NCBI GenBank assembly: GCA_002449145.1
Contig: DKCG01000026.1
Span: forward strand, 49,092-113,091
Origin: Christensenella sp. UBA6880
GTDB taxonomy: Bacteria; Bacillota; Clostridia; Christensenellales; CAG-917
DNA: 64,000 nucleotides
Reading direction: 5' to 3'
The notes under the pieces: generated by a model
The model's input: only the letters and a program-made list of their open reading frames with translations
Databases searched by the model: none
What the model was told of the DNA's origin: nothing
Translations under genes and position numbers: made by a program
Shown: piece after piece, positions 9,750 to 17,668 of the stretch
Layout of the letters: every line of letters begins with the position of its first letter
Numbering within the stretch: position 1 is the first letter of the stretch

Positions 9750-10408
9750 TGTTGTATTTCCTCCTAAGTTTTTTGGTTATCGTGTCTTTCGACAGGAAAC
9801 GGAAAGAACGAAAACGATATGGATTATTTCATATCCGAGTATTTATGGGTTTTGTCAAGGGTTGCCGGGGCAATGCATTTACCCTTGACAATACCAAGTT
9901 TGCGTTCACGCTTCCTATGAGAAAGACAGTTTTGTTATATCAAATAATTTTTGTGTGCGTAACATACTCACAGGGTACAAAACCAAGTATTTCCGGATAT
10001 CAACCAAGACTTAGCCGTACTTTTCCCGACCTTTTTCCGTACTTTGCACTATAAATAGCGTAAATGCAAGAGAGTGAGAAAGCAAGGACAGTGTCGTGCG
10101 CAGTTTGGACAATTTTGAAACATTACGGAACACTATTTGAACACGATTTTGATAATAAAAATATGATTGCGGAACAATGGCGCAACGCTTACGCGACACA
10201 AAAAGACTAAACGGCAAACGGTATTTTGCAATACAAAAACACCAAGGATTTCCGCAAGAAAAGCGACGGCAACGGCAAGACGGATAAGCGAGGATTTCGC
10301 CAAGCGGGTTAGCGCGAAACCTCGCTCCGCTCCGTGCCGCCTTTTGCGGAATTGGGTTTGTCTTTATGCAAAGACGTGCCGTAGTCTTGCGCGCGCGTAC
10401 GCGTGTGC
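9750..10408. other. gene-poor stretch behind the recombinase
   Basis: About 660 bp without a convincing gene. It holds the recombinase promoter region, a tandem pair of CCGTACTTT strings near 10015-10045, and a GC-richer part (10230-10400). A 36-codon frame (ATG at 10177, stop at 10287) encodes a very basic peptide but has only a weak ribosome site, so I do not call it a gene. It may be decayed coding sequence from the element backbone. Confidence 0.4.
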
Positions 10409-10434
10409 ACTTGTATCAAGACTACGGCTCGTCT
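10372..10434. repeat. inverted copies of an 18-bp unit at left end of cargo
   Basis: AGACGTGCCGTAGTCTTG (10372-10389) is the reverse complement, with one mismatch, of CAAGACTACGGCTCGTCT (10417-10434). The 27-bp loop is alternating purine-pyrimidine rich (CGCGCGCGTACGCGTGTG). The same unit occurs twice in direct orientation at the right end of the cargo (17289-17316 and 17324-17351). Confidence 0.75.
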
Positions 10435-10574
10435 AACAGGCAAACGACTAAAAAGCACATAAAATGCGCATTAAATTCAAGATAATTTTTGATAGTAATA
10501 TAACAAGATTTTTATGCCGTTGACAAAGGCTTTTGTTGGTGCTAAAACGTCACGCCGAAAGGAAATGAAACTCG
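10409..10574 (+). repeat. left ~165-bp direct repeat flanking the defence cargo
   Basis: Begins ACTTGTATCAAGACTACGG and shares about 80 percent identity, with small gaps, with 17324-17490. Shared blocks include AAAAAGCACATAAAATGC, GATAATTTTTGA, TTTTTATGCCGTTGA and a final ACTCG. The two copies bracket the Xre to sigma-factor gene block, so they may be duplicated ends or recombination sites of a cargo cassette. Confidence 0.85.
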
Positions 10575-10653
10575 TATCAGGACAAGCACACGCACCAGTG
10601 CCAAAGATTAGAATAGAGTTGAGATTTTTAAGTGTATTATAGCAAGTCCGCAT

Positions 10654-10682
10654 TTGACAGAGATCATATAATTTGTTAAAAT
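10654..10682 (+). promoter_or_regulatory. promoter of the Xre-vsr-dcm operon
   Basis: TTGACA (10654-10659), 17-bp spacer, TAAAAT (10677-10682), 32 bp before the regulator start codon; GGAG ribosome site follows. Confidence 0.75.
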
Positions 10683-10714
10683 AAATATAATTTAATGTTA
10701 ATTGGAGTTTAAGT

Positions 10715-10945
10715 ATGACGTATTCTGAAAAGATTAAAGCCGTTCGAGAATCATTATTGGTTACGCAAGAAGAACTGGCCGCCGAACTTGGAGTAACACC
10801 TATTACCGTTTGCAGATGGGAAACTGGGAAAGTTGAACCGAGCATCAAAGCAAAGAAGGCAATTCGTGACTTATGCGAACGTAAAGGCTTGCCGATAGGT
10901 GAAAAAAAATGGCTAATACAAAAGAGCAGATATCCCGCAATATGA
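10715..10945 (+). CDS. Xre-family helix-turn-helix regulator, probable controller protein
   Basis: A 76-aa protein made almost entirely of a HTH_3 domain: EKIKAVRESLLVTQEELAAELGV followed by TPITVCRWETG, the recognition helix. It is the first gene of the operon and overlaps the endonuclease gene by 37 bp. Small regulators in this place act as controller (C) proteins that time restriction against methylation; that role is inferred. The C-terminal tail (KKWLIQKSRYPAI) is read in the overlap with the next gene and may not be conserved. Confidence 0.85.
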   Translation: MTYSEKIKAVRESLLVTQEELAAELGVTPITVCRWETGKVEPSIKAKKAIRDLCERKGLPIGEKKWLIQKSRYPAI

Positions 10946-11349
10946 AGCATAACAAAAGTAAGGATACAAAACCGGAGTTATTGCTTCGCAAAGAGTTATG
11001 GAAACGAGGACTACGGTATCTCAAAAACTACAAAAGCGTTTACGGAAAACCGGATATTGTTTTCCTTAAAGCCAAGATAGCCGTATTCATAGACGGTAAA
11101 ATGTGGCACGGTTATAATTGGGAGCATCAAAAAAACGACTTCAAAAGCCATCGCGAATTTTGGATTCCTAAGATAGAGCAAAACATAAAGAGAGATTCAA
11201 TAGTTAATAAAAAGCTGACCGAGCAAGGGTGGCAAGTGCTGCGCTTTTGGGATTTTGAAATTAAGAAAGACGTTGTTGCTTGCGCCAATCAAATAGAACA
11301 AATTTATAAGGATAATTCAAAAAGTGGGACAAGAAATGCTGAAATATAA
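10909..11349 (+). CDS. vsr: Vsr-type (very short patch repair-like) DNA endonuclease
   Basis: A 146-aa nuclease of the PD-(D/E)XK-like Vsr fold. Diagnostic features: N-terminal ISRNMKHNKSKDTKPELLLRK, the metal site in KPDIVFLKAKIAVFIDGK, and WHGYNW. Classical Vsr has a cysteine/histidine zinc site around FxHGCFWH; here the segment is FIDGKMWHGYNW, so that zinc ligand pattern is altered. Vsr enzymes nick T:G mismatches formed by deamination of 5-methylcytosine and accompany Dcm-type methylases; some relatives act as the restriction nuclease. It overlaps both neighbours, giving coupled translation. Confidence 0.88.
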   Translation: MANTKEQISRNMKHNKSKDTKPELLLRKELWKRGLRYLKNYKSVYGKPDIVFLKAKIAVFIDGKMWHGYNWEHQKNDFKSHREFWIPKIEQNIKRDSIVNKKLTEQGWQVLRFWDFEIKKDVVACANQIEQIYKDNSKSGTRNAEI

Positions 11350-12457
11350 AACAATTGATTTATGTGCCGGTATCGGTGGAATACGGAAAGGGTTTGAAAT
11401 GACAGGACAATTTAATAATGTCCTCTCTGCCGAAATCGATGCAAGTGCATGCAAAACATACGAACATCTTTATAAAGAAAATCCCAAGAATGATTTAACA
11501 TCGGAAGAGTTCAAATCAAAAGTAGCTGCTATTGATTATGATGTGTTGCTCGCAGGATTTCCCTGTCAAACATTTAGCCGTGCAGGATTGGAGTTAGGTT
11601 TTGCCGATGAAGAGAAAGGTGTCATATTTAGCCATATAGCCGATATTATCAAAAGGACTCGCCCTAAAGCAATTTTTTTAGAAAACGTAGATAATTTAGT
11701 CCGTCATGATAATGGAAAAACATTTGATATAATAATTTCGACACTTGAAAAACAGTTAGATTATAAAATTATCGGTGTTAGTTATGATGAGAACGGCAAT
11801 ATAAAATATTCAGGAAAGGACTTTATAAGAAACTCAAAAAATTTCGGCGTTCCCCAAAATCGTCCAAGAACCTATATCATTGGGTTCGACAGAACCTTTT
11901 ATGGCGTCTCCGTAAATTCGTTAAACAATTCTTTGCCGATGGAAAACGATCTTCATTTATATAAAGATTTGAACGATTTGTTAGAAATGAATGCGCCTGC
12001 AAAGTATTATATGTCGTCGGGTTATTACCAAACCCTCGTTAGGCATAAAGAGCGTGAGCATAAAAAGGGAAACGGATTCGGATATGTCATAGTAAACCGT
12101 CTGGAAATAAAATCACCCTTAGCCAATACTCTCTTAGCTACCGGTGGTTCTGGAAAGGAGAGAAATTTGGTACTGGATCCGCAACCGAGTATTCCTGGAA
12201 TGATTGTACGGGGAAAGCATTCCCCAATAAATGATGATTGCGTAAGAGTAATGACGCCTCGCGAATGGGGTAAATTACAAGGTTTTATTAATTATGCGTT
12301 TTTGGAAAACGGGATAGATAAATTTTCATTTCCTGAAGGAACTAAAGACGGTCAAATGTATAAACAGTTTGGAAATTCCGTCACAATTCCCGTTATAAAA
12401 ACCATGGCGGAATTTATGTTAGAATGTTTTTCTCGTTTAGATTTAACTGACAAATAA
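11336..12457 (+). CDS. dcm: DNA (cytosine-5) methyltransferase
   Basis: A 373-aa C5-cytosine methylase with the ordered family motifs: I, DLCAGIGGIRKGFE; IV, GFPCQTFSRAG with catalytic Cys; VI, ENVDNL; VIII, QNRPRTYIIGF; X, QFGNSVTIPVI. Motif IV is PCQTFS rather than the usual PCQPFS. The target-recognition region is about residues 220-320. An in-frame GTG at 11324 with AAGGAT upstream is an alternative start. It overlaps vsr and ends before a clear new promoter. It probably protects host DNA from a nuclease of this island or marks self DNA for the ATPase module downstream. Confidence 0.93.
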   Translation: MLKYKTIDLCAGIGGIRKGFEMTGQFNNVLSAEIDASACKTYEHLYKENPKNDLTSEEFKSKVAAIDYDVLLAGFPCQTFSRAGLELGFADEEKGVIFSHIADIIKRTRPKAIFLENVDNLVRHDNGKTFDIIISTLEKQLDYKIIGVSYDENGNIKYSGKDFIRNSKNFGVPQNRPRTYIIGFDRTFYGVSVNSLNNSLPMENDLHLYKDLNDLLEMNAPAKYYMSSGYYQTLVRHKEREHKKGNGFGYVIVNRLEIKSPLANTLLATGGSGKERNLVLDPQPSIPGMIVRGKHSPINDDCVRVMTPREWGKLQGFINYAFLENGIDKFSFPEGTKDGQMYKQFGNSVTIPVIKTMAEFMLECFSRLDLTDK

Positions 12458-12498
12458 AACATTCACGCATAGGATACCTACGAATATATTTGCACTAC

Positions 12499-12587
12499 AT
12501 TTTTCAAATATTTTAAAAATGTATAAAAATTATTTTCGAAGTGTATTGACAAACATATTTTTGGAATATATAATATATTTGAAAAAT
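12499..12587. promoter_or_regulatory. perfect 13-bp inverted repeat bracketing the ATPase-module promoter
   Basis: ATTTTTCAAATAT (12499-12511) and its exact complement ATATTTGAAAAAT (12575-12587) lie on either side of the promoter, the second copy directly downstream of the -10 box. Spacing between centres is 76 bp, about seven helical turns. This is the layout of two operator half-sites that could loop or block the promoter; the Xre protein upstream is the obvious candidate ligand. The binding role is inference. Confidence 0.5.
12546..12574 (+). promoter_or_regulatory. consensus sigma-A promoter of the GHKL-ATPase operon
   Basis: TTGACA (12546-12551), exactly 17 bp, TATAAT (12569-12574). 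A full-consensus promoter, which makes strong expression likely unless repressed. Confidence 0.9.
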
Positions 12588-12608
12588 AATTCTTATGGAG
12601 ACTAATAT

Positions 12609-12842
12609 ATGAGTAAAGGATCTGAATCAAAAAGAGATTGCTTTGTAAGGTTGGCTGAAGCGCGTACCAACAAAATTCTTGATATGCTACGCTTACTTGG
12701 AAATTGTTCGAGCAAAGGGAATTATGAGTACACGGACGAAGACGTAAAAAAAATCTTCAACGCAATTGAGAAAGAGGTTAAAAACACAAAAAATAAATTC
12801 TTGGGTATCGAATCTAAGGAAGAAAGATTTACGTTAAATTGA
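12609..12842 (+). CDS. small conserved-looking protein heading the ATPase operon
   Basis: A 77-aa, mostly helical, charged protein. It has the pattern RDCFVRLAEARTNKILDMLRLLGN, then NYEYTDEDVKKIF and a C-terminal charged helix. I recognise this as resembling a family of about 70-aa proteins of unknown function encoded beside restriction and mobile-element genes in Firmicutes, but I cannot name it. GGAG ribosome site at 12597. It ends 10 bp before the ATPase gene, so the two are co-transcribed; a regulatory or adaptor role is only a guess. Confidence 0.7.
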   Translation: MSKGSESKRDCFVRLAEARTNKILDMLRLLGNCSSKGNYEYTDEDVKKIFNAIEKEVKNTKNKFLGIESKEERFTLN

Positions 12843-12852
12843 GGGGTAGAAA

Positions 12853-14820
12853 ATGAAAGAGGTGTGCTGGGATTTCCCTTTGCTGGGAACCGGAAATCAA
12901 AGTGGAAACAATATCGCTGCAATAACTATGTTTAAGGGTAGCGGTATAATGGATGGGTTGGCGAGAGAAGTATGTCAAAACTCGCTTGATGCAAAGGACA
13001 AGTCTCTTCCTCTAGATACTCCCGTTAAAGTCAAATTCGAGCTTGTTGAAATCGAGAAAAAAGAATACTCTATGTTTGAGGGGTATCAAAAAGCATTAGA
13101 AAGCAGTATCGATTATTGGTCAACAAGTCCTTTAAGCACGCCTAAAATAATGGAGTTTTTAGGTAATGTAAAAAAGGCACTAGATCTTGAGAAAATCCCC
13201 GTTTTGATTATGAGCGATTATAATACTGTTGGATTAAAAGGCGTAAATGCGGAACGGGGAGAAAAATCTTTTTGGGATCTTTTGGTTAACGTCGAAGGTC
13301 TCTCTGACAAGCAAGATGAAAACAGTGCTGGAAGTTTTGGAATAGGCAAGAATGCTCCATTCGCCTACTCAGCATTAAATCTTGTCTTTTACAACACTTT
13401 GGCTCAGGATGGTGGGCGTGGCTTTGAAGGTGTGGCAAGATTGGTTACCACTCAGAAAGAATATAACGGCACCTTTCGCCCCACACAACCAATCGGTAAA
13501 TATTTGTATCTAGAAGATGAATATACCGGAAGGCCAATTTTGCCTACCGATAATTGTACCTTGTCACAACTTGATATCTTTAATAGAAAAGAAATAGGTA
13601 CGGATGTAGCTGTTTTTGGTTTTAAGACAAACGAATACGAAGATTGGGAAAGAAATATTGCAATTGCAATCATAAAAAATTTTGTATTAGCGATTCTAAA
13701 CAGTAAGCTTGAGGTGGAAATAAAGTCGCCGAAGATTACTTATATTATATCGAAATCTAATGTGGAAAGTTTGTTGTTCAAAGATTTTTCTGATGAGCCT
13801 CAGCTGAAATACACTCGTCAGATATATGAAACTTTAACCAAGGTTGATCCTATAAAAGTTACAATAGAAGAAAAAGATGATTTGAGTATTTATGTGAAAT
13901 ATGAAGATGCTTATGCTCAATCGTTATCGCGGTTTAGATCAACGGGAATGTTGATCAATACCACTACCGTCGATGTGCTACCCCATTTTTCCGTAGTAAT
14001 TATAGTTAATGATGTTGGAGAAATGAGATTAAGTAAAACTCTGCGTGAAGCAGAACCGCCGCAGCATACTGAATGGAAGGCTAAAAACATAACGGACAAC
14101 GCTCCGTTAAAAAATAGAGCAGCCAGAGATTTACGGAAAATAGGAAAAGAAATTCAACGTATCTTGGATGAGTTCGAAAAAGCCGATATAACGGATAAAA
14201 TGGATGCCGGAATCGGTAATTATTTGCCAGATTCAACAGACGAAAGCGGTTCGCATGAAGGTAACGACGGATTAAAAACCGATATAAAAATCAATGAAAT
14301 TTCCACCTATGACGGTAGAGTTCTGTATAACCGTCAGTATGAAACGGCTGAAAGCGGCGAAGGGGCTAAGACTCCTAAATCGGGAATAAAAACAGGAAAG
14401 AAAAAAAGAAAGAAAAAGAAACCGGTTCAAATTCTGGTTGTCGAACCGAAAAAAGGAGAGAATAAAGGTGTTATTTCGGGAAACGGGAAAGTAAAAATTG
14501 TTTCTCCAAAAATTATCGATCAAAGAATTTTCTATAGAGCTGCCAATAAATATCAGTTTTACGTTAATTCGCCGCAAGACTATTCACGTGTATTTTTACA
14601 GTTTTATGCGGGGCGCGATGATGAAAAAAACGATCCTGTCGTTGTAAAAAACGTGAAATTAGAAAACATACCTAGGATTGATGTAAATTCGCAAAAAATC
14701 GGACCTATTTCTTTACGTCAAGGAGATAATACATTATTCATAGAATTCGAAAATAGCGAGATTATGGCATTAGTTCCGGTTTTTACTATGGAGGTAACCA
14801 ATGAGAAACAAAGCGATTGA
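12853..14820 (+). CDS. GHKL-fold (MutL/MORC/Hsp90-like) ATPase, defence-module candidate
   Basis: A 655-aa protein with the three GHKL ATP-binding boxes in order: N box REVCQNSLDA (E39, N43, D46), G1 box SDYNTVGLKG (D122, G127) and G2 box GSFGIGKNAPF (160-170, with K166). A long helical/beta middle follows. Residues about 510-525 are a very basic linker (KKKRKKKK), and the last 120 residues look beta-rich. There is no visible nuclease or kinase motif, so ATP-driven dimer clamping as in MutL or MORC is the likely mechanism. Such ATPases are known beside methylase/Vsr genes in restriction islands. It overlaps the next gene by 20 bp. Confidence 0.8.
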   Translation: MKEVCWDFPLLGTGNQSGNNIAAITMFKGSGIMDGLAREVCQNSLDAKDKSLPLDTPVKVKFELVEIEKKEYSMFEGYQKALESSIDYWSTSPLSTPKIMEFLGNVKKALDLEKIPVLIMSDYNTVGLKGVNAERGEKSFWDLLVNVEGLSDKQDENSAGSFGIGKNAPFAYSALNLVFYNTLAQDGGRGFEGVARLVTTQKEYNGTFRPTQPIGKYLYLEDEYTGRPILPTDNCTLSQLDIFNRKEIGTDVAVFGFKTNEYEDWERNIAIAIIKNFVLAILNSKLEVEIKSPKITYIISKSNVESLLFKDFSDEPQLKYTRQIYETLTKVDPIKVTIEEKDDLSIYVKYEDAYAQSLSRFRSTGMLINTTTVDVLPHFSVVIIVNDVGEMRLSKTLREAEPPQHTEWKAKNITDNAPLKNRAARDLRKIGKEIQRILDEFEKADITDKMDAGIGNYLPDSTDESGSHEGNDGLKTDIKINEISTYDGRVLYNRQYETAESGEGAKTPKSGIKTGKKKRKKKKPVQILVVEPKKGENKGVISGNGKVKIVSPKIIDQRIFYRAANKYQFYVNSPQDYSRVFLQFYAGRDDEKNDPVVVKNVKLENIPRIDVNSQKIGPISLRQGDNTLFIEFENSEIMALVPVFTMEVTNEKQSD

Positions 14821-15751
14821 ATATCCTCATCCCGTGTTAAACGAGTATACCAACGACTTTCAAGAGTGTGCATTTTCCATTAAAGAGGTGTCACATAGCG
14901 ATAACGGAAATTCCTTGACATTTGGAATTAAGTGCGACTTACAGTGCGAAGGCATTGTTAAAATGATAAAAGACGGGTTCGCCAAAATCGTTCTAAGAGT
15001 AACTTGTTTTCGAACATCTTTTAGAGAAATATTTGACTTAAAATTAGATGATACAACTATCGTGGATATTCCTAAAAATCTCGTTGTTGATGTTCTTGAT
15101 TTGCAAGCTATAATTGTCTCTAACGGTGATTACGGTACATATGCTTTATCTGAATTTAACCAACGTTATTTTGGCTCACAACAGTTTCACTTGAGTAAAG
15201 GTTATGTAATGGCGAATGAGCCCGGAATAAAGATAAAGTTAGACACGTTATTGGAAAAAGATATGGCGGGAGTTGTTCTTGTGGCGGTAGATCCCGATAT
15301 AAATGAAATAAAGGTAAACTATGCTACAGTCAAAGAAGAAAATCCGAAATTAACCGATTATATCGTTATTACTCTACCTGAAACAGAATATACAAATTAT
15401 GCAAAGTTAAGGACCAAAAAGTATCTTAAGAACGGCATTGAACGTTTTTTGCAGGCTACATTGATTTTGCCGGCAATTACGGAAGCAATTTCTAAATTAA
15501 GAATGGAAGAATATTTGCTCGAAAACCTTGAAGATGAGGATTATGAAACCCTTTATAAAGGTACTGTATGGGCTGATTCGATTCTTAAGGCTTTAAACAA
15601 TTTAGGGATCGACGATTTAGCTAATTGTACTAGCTCGGATTATGAATTGGCAAATAAAATTCTCGGGAATGTCGCAGCGGATTCCTTAAACAATCTTATG
15701 CAGAAAATGACTGAGTGGTCTACGATTAGACAGGAGGATGATGTACTTTGA
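14801..15751 (+). CDS. uncharacterised protein B of the ATPase module
   Basis: A 316-aa soluble protein I do not recognise. The N-terminal half (about 1-210) is predicted mostly beta (alternating hydrophobics, e.g. KIVLRVTCFR, YIVITLPET), the C-terminal 100 residues are helical and acidic (EEYLLENLEDEDYETLYKG). No signal peptide, membrane helix or catalytic motif is evident. GGAGGT precedes its ATG inside the end of the ATPase gene, and its own stop overlaps the next start (TTGA), so ATPase, this protein and the next are made together and probably form a complex. A substrate-recognition or clamp subunit is a guess. Confidence 0.7.
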   Translation: MRNKAIEYPHPVLNEYTNDFQECAFSIKEVSHSDNGNSLTFGIKCDLQCEGIVKMIKDGFAKIVLRVTCFRTSFREIFDLKLDDTTIVDIPKNLVVDVLDLQAIIVSNGDYGTYALSEFNQRYFGSQQFHLSKGYVMANEPGIKIKLDTLLEKDMAGVVLVAVDPDINEIKVNYATVKEENPKLTDYIVITLPETEYTNYAKLRTKKYLKNGIERFLQATLILPAITEAISKLRMEEYLLENLEDEDYETLYKGTVWADSILKALNNLGIDDLANCTSSDYELANKILGNVAADSLNNLMQKMTEWSTIRQEDDVL

Positions 15752-16515
15752 ATTTAATATATTTCACAAAAGATGCTTATAAATTGTTAAAAAAAGACTT
15801 GGATGTAAATAAAGACAAATATTATCGCGACGATCCGTGGTTGAGTGATTATTTCGAAAAAGTCGGGTTAGATGAATTTTATAAAACTTCATCCATTGTT
15901 GTTTCCAATTTACAGTTAAGTTGTTCGGGCGATGATGTTGAAAGTAAAAACAACGATGATTTATTAAATATCAAACTTTTGTATTCCGACTATAAAGATA
16001 AAATAACGCCGCTTCAGGCATCGGATCCTTTATTATGGTCAGCCTTGTGCCATATACCATTTAAGGAATATGTCTTACAACGTTGGAAAAAGGATGACGG
16101 AACGGTTAGATTGGATCAACGGTTTTTTGCGACGGAAGGCCGTGCATCTCTGTTATATTACAATGCTATTTCGCGCTTATGGTGGTCTGGTTATTTAACT
16201 TATGATGAGGCCAGAGCTTCTACAAATCCATGGCATTTAACCGAAACATTGTTTTCAGCACAGCAGATACAAAAGGATTTGTTTGATCAATCTTTTAGCA
16301 TGAATCGAACTATTGTAAAGGGGTTATTGTCAGCTCTAAAAACAATGCAAGAAGAAAACGGCAACAAGTGTACCACCATATTTAGAGCATGTTGCGATTC
16401 ATATATAAATCATTACGGGGCTGTCTCTATCCTTGATACGCTTTCTGCCGATGATATAGAAACAATAGCGTATAATTATATGAAGAAATTGGTAAAGACG
16501 ACATCGACTAATTAA
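15748..16515 (+). CDS. uncharacterised protein C of the ATPase module
   Basis: A 255-aa soluble, largely helical protein I do not recognise. Notable strings are DPLLWSALCHIPFKEYVLQRW (written in part: DPLLWSAL, PFKEYVLQRW), RFFATEGRASLLYYNAISRLWW and NPWHLTETLFSAQQIQKDL; the clustered W, H and R residues suggest a binding pocket or enzyme core but match no motif I know. The start is TTG at 15748 with GGAGG 11 bp upstream; no better in-frame ATG is present. It ends the operon, 13 bp from the convergent sigma-like gene. Confidence 0.7.
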   Translation: MNLIYFTKDAYKLLKKDLDVNKDKYYRDDPWLSDYFEKVGLDEFYKTSSIVVSNLQLSCSGDDVESKNNDDLLNIKLLYSDYKDKITPLQASDPLLWSALCHIPFKEYVLQRWKKDDGTVRLDQRFFATEGRASLLYYNAISRLWWSGYLTYDEARASTNPWHLTETLFSAQQIQKDLFDQSFSMNRTIVKGLLSALKTMQEENGNKCTTIFRACCDSYINHYGAVSILDTLSADDIETIAYNYMKKLVKTTSTN

Positions 16516-16527
16516 GCGATATGTTAC

Positions 16528-17148
16528 TTATCCGTAAATCGCCATAAATCTTTGTCGCATTTTGATAAAGTATTCAAACACGGTGGATTGCGCTCGTTCA
16601 AGTATGGCGGCGATTTCGGGATAACTCAGTCCGTTTTGCCTACACTCGAGCGCAATTCTCATATTATTCGTCAGATTAAGGCTGTCAACGATTGAATCAT
16701 AGACGGTATAGTCTTTGACAATATCTTCTTCAATCTCGCAAGACGGTTCACTGACGGGCGTTAAGGCATCAAGGCTCACCGAGCGGTAATAATCGCTTGT
16801 TTTTCGTGTTATAAGTTTAGACATCGCTCTAATGCACGCAATCTTGACCGTAATTGCCTTGCCCTTTTTATCGTGTGTCAAAACGTCGTTTAATCGCTTC
16901 CCATAATGATTACAAAGGAATAACGCACATTCTTGCACCAAATCATAACTGTCGCTGTAAGTGTGGTTAATGTCGTTTTTACGCTTAACATCAACGCATA
17001 GGTCTGCATACATCTTTTGCATTCTACTTCCCATATATCCTATGAGAAAGCGAGTTTCATACATAGCCAGTTGTTCTGCTATTGCAAGAACGCTGTTTTG
17101 AGAGATCGTTTCTTTGAAAACGTCATAATTTTTGATGTGGTTTTTCAT
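16528..17148 (-). CDS. sigma-70-like factor / HTH protein of the mobile element
   Basis: A 206-aa protein. The C-terminal 60 residues form a sigma region-4-like HTH (NNMRIALECRQNGLSYPEIAAILERAQSTVFEYF), and the middle has a region-2-like stretch with YDLVQECALFLCNHYG. Proteins of this type are common on Firmicute conjugative and mobilizable elements, where they control excision genes. It is convergent with the ATPase operon and lies inside the right direct repeat. No strong ribosome site is visible (GGAG 12 bp upstream). Its target promoters are unknown. Confidence 0.75.
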   Translation of the reverse strand: MKNHIKNYDVFKETISQNSVLAIAEQLAMYETRFLIGYMGSRMQKMYADLCVDVKRKNDINHTYSDSYDLVQECALFLCNHYGKRLNDVLTHDKKGKAITVKIACIRAMSKLITRKTSDYYRSVSLDALTPVSEPSCEIEEDIVKDYTVYDSIVDSLNLTNNMRIALECRQNGLSYPEIAAILERAQSTVFEYFIKMRQRFMAIYG

Positions 17149-17288
17149 TTTTGAGATACGCTCCGAGTTTTATTTGCCTTTCGGCAACAAGACGGCGCAG
17201 CACCGAGAAAACTCAAGAACATATCACTTTAAACTGCAAGATGCCTATGTCAACGAACAGCATAAAAATGTTGTGTGAAAATCCATAT

Positions 17289-17351
17289 ACTTGTATCAAG
17301 ACTACGGCACGTCTAATCGTCACACTTGTATCAAGACTACGGCTCGTCTAA
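17289..17351 (+). repeat. tandem pair of the 28-bp ACTTGTATCAAG unit
   Basis: Two direct copies, 17289-17316 (with CGGCACGT) and 17324-17351 (with CGGCTCGT), 35 bp apart. The second copy is the start of the right cargo-flanking repeat. The same unit occurs direct and inverted at the left end (10372-10436). Confidence 0.8.
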
Positions 17352-17490
17352 CAGGCAAGCATCTAAAAAGCACATAAAATGCACATTAAATTGAGATAAT
17401 TTTTGAGAGTGCTAAAACAAAATTTTTATGCCGTTGATATAGGCTTTTCTCTGTGCTAAACCGCCACGCCAAAAGGCAACGAAAAACTCG
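17324..17490 (+). repeat. right ~165-bp direct repeat flanking the defence cargo
   Basis: Imperfect partner of 10409-10574 in the same orientation. Together they bound 6.75 kb containing the regulator, vsr, dcm, the ATPase operon and the sigma-like gene. Confidence 0.85.
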
Positions 17491-17630
17491 GAGCAATTGA
17501 GATATATAATTAATACTTTTGTTTACACTCGAATTGTGGGGTGACGACTTCAAAATATAAACAATTATTTAGCTTTTGCCCTAAAACAATAAAATCATTG
17601 ATATTTTACACAAAAAAAATACAAGAAAAT
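17491..17630. other. right junction of the element, no gene
   Basis: A+T-rich sequence between the right repeat and the tRNA terminator. No credible gene; the element end should lie here or within the terminator. Confidence 0.4.
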
Positions 17631-17661
17631 AAAAAACCAATCCGCCACTGGTGCGGATTGG
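17631..17661 (-). terminator. terminator of tRNA-Ala
   Basis: On the minus strand the stem CCAATCCGC/GCGGATTGG is followed by TTTTTT, 8 bp after the tRNA CCA. Confidence 0.85.
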
Positions 17662-17668
17662 TAAAGTG

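Larger units (their letters stand above)
8121..17668. mobile_element. integrated element carried by a large serine recombinase
   Basis: Bounded on the left by the recombinase terminator and on the right by tRNA-Ala, the segment carries a large serine recombinase, a sigma-factor-like gene and an A+T-rich restriction/defence cargo absent from the surrounding housekeeping gene order. Exact ends are not proven. The string AATCCGCACC sits at the left end on the plus strand (about 8142) and at the right end on the minus strand in the tRNA terminator (about 17650), and the left flank TGGTGGAAAGAATTTGAAC resembles a decayed tRNA 3' end. No conjugation or phage structural genes are present, so transfer would need help. 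Confidence 0.6.

Noticed and set aside
9749..10054. 101-codon frame behind the recombinase
   Set aside because: Starts inside the recombinase start region, no ribosome site, no recognisable features.
10177..10287. 36-codon frame encoding a basic peptide
   Set aside because: Only a weak GGAAC site, no partner or motif, lies in decayed-looking sequence.
12722..12922. Minus-strand frame overlapping the small protein and the ATPase start
   Set aside because: Antisense to a clear operon with good ribosome sites; no independent support.
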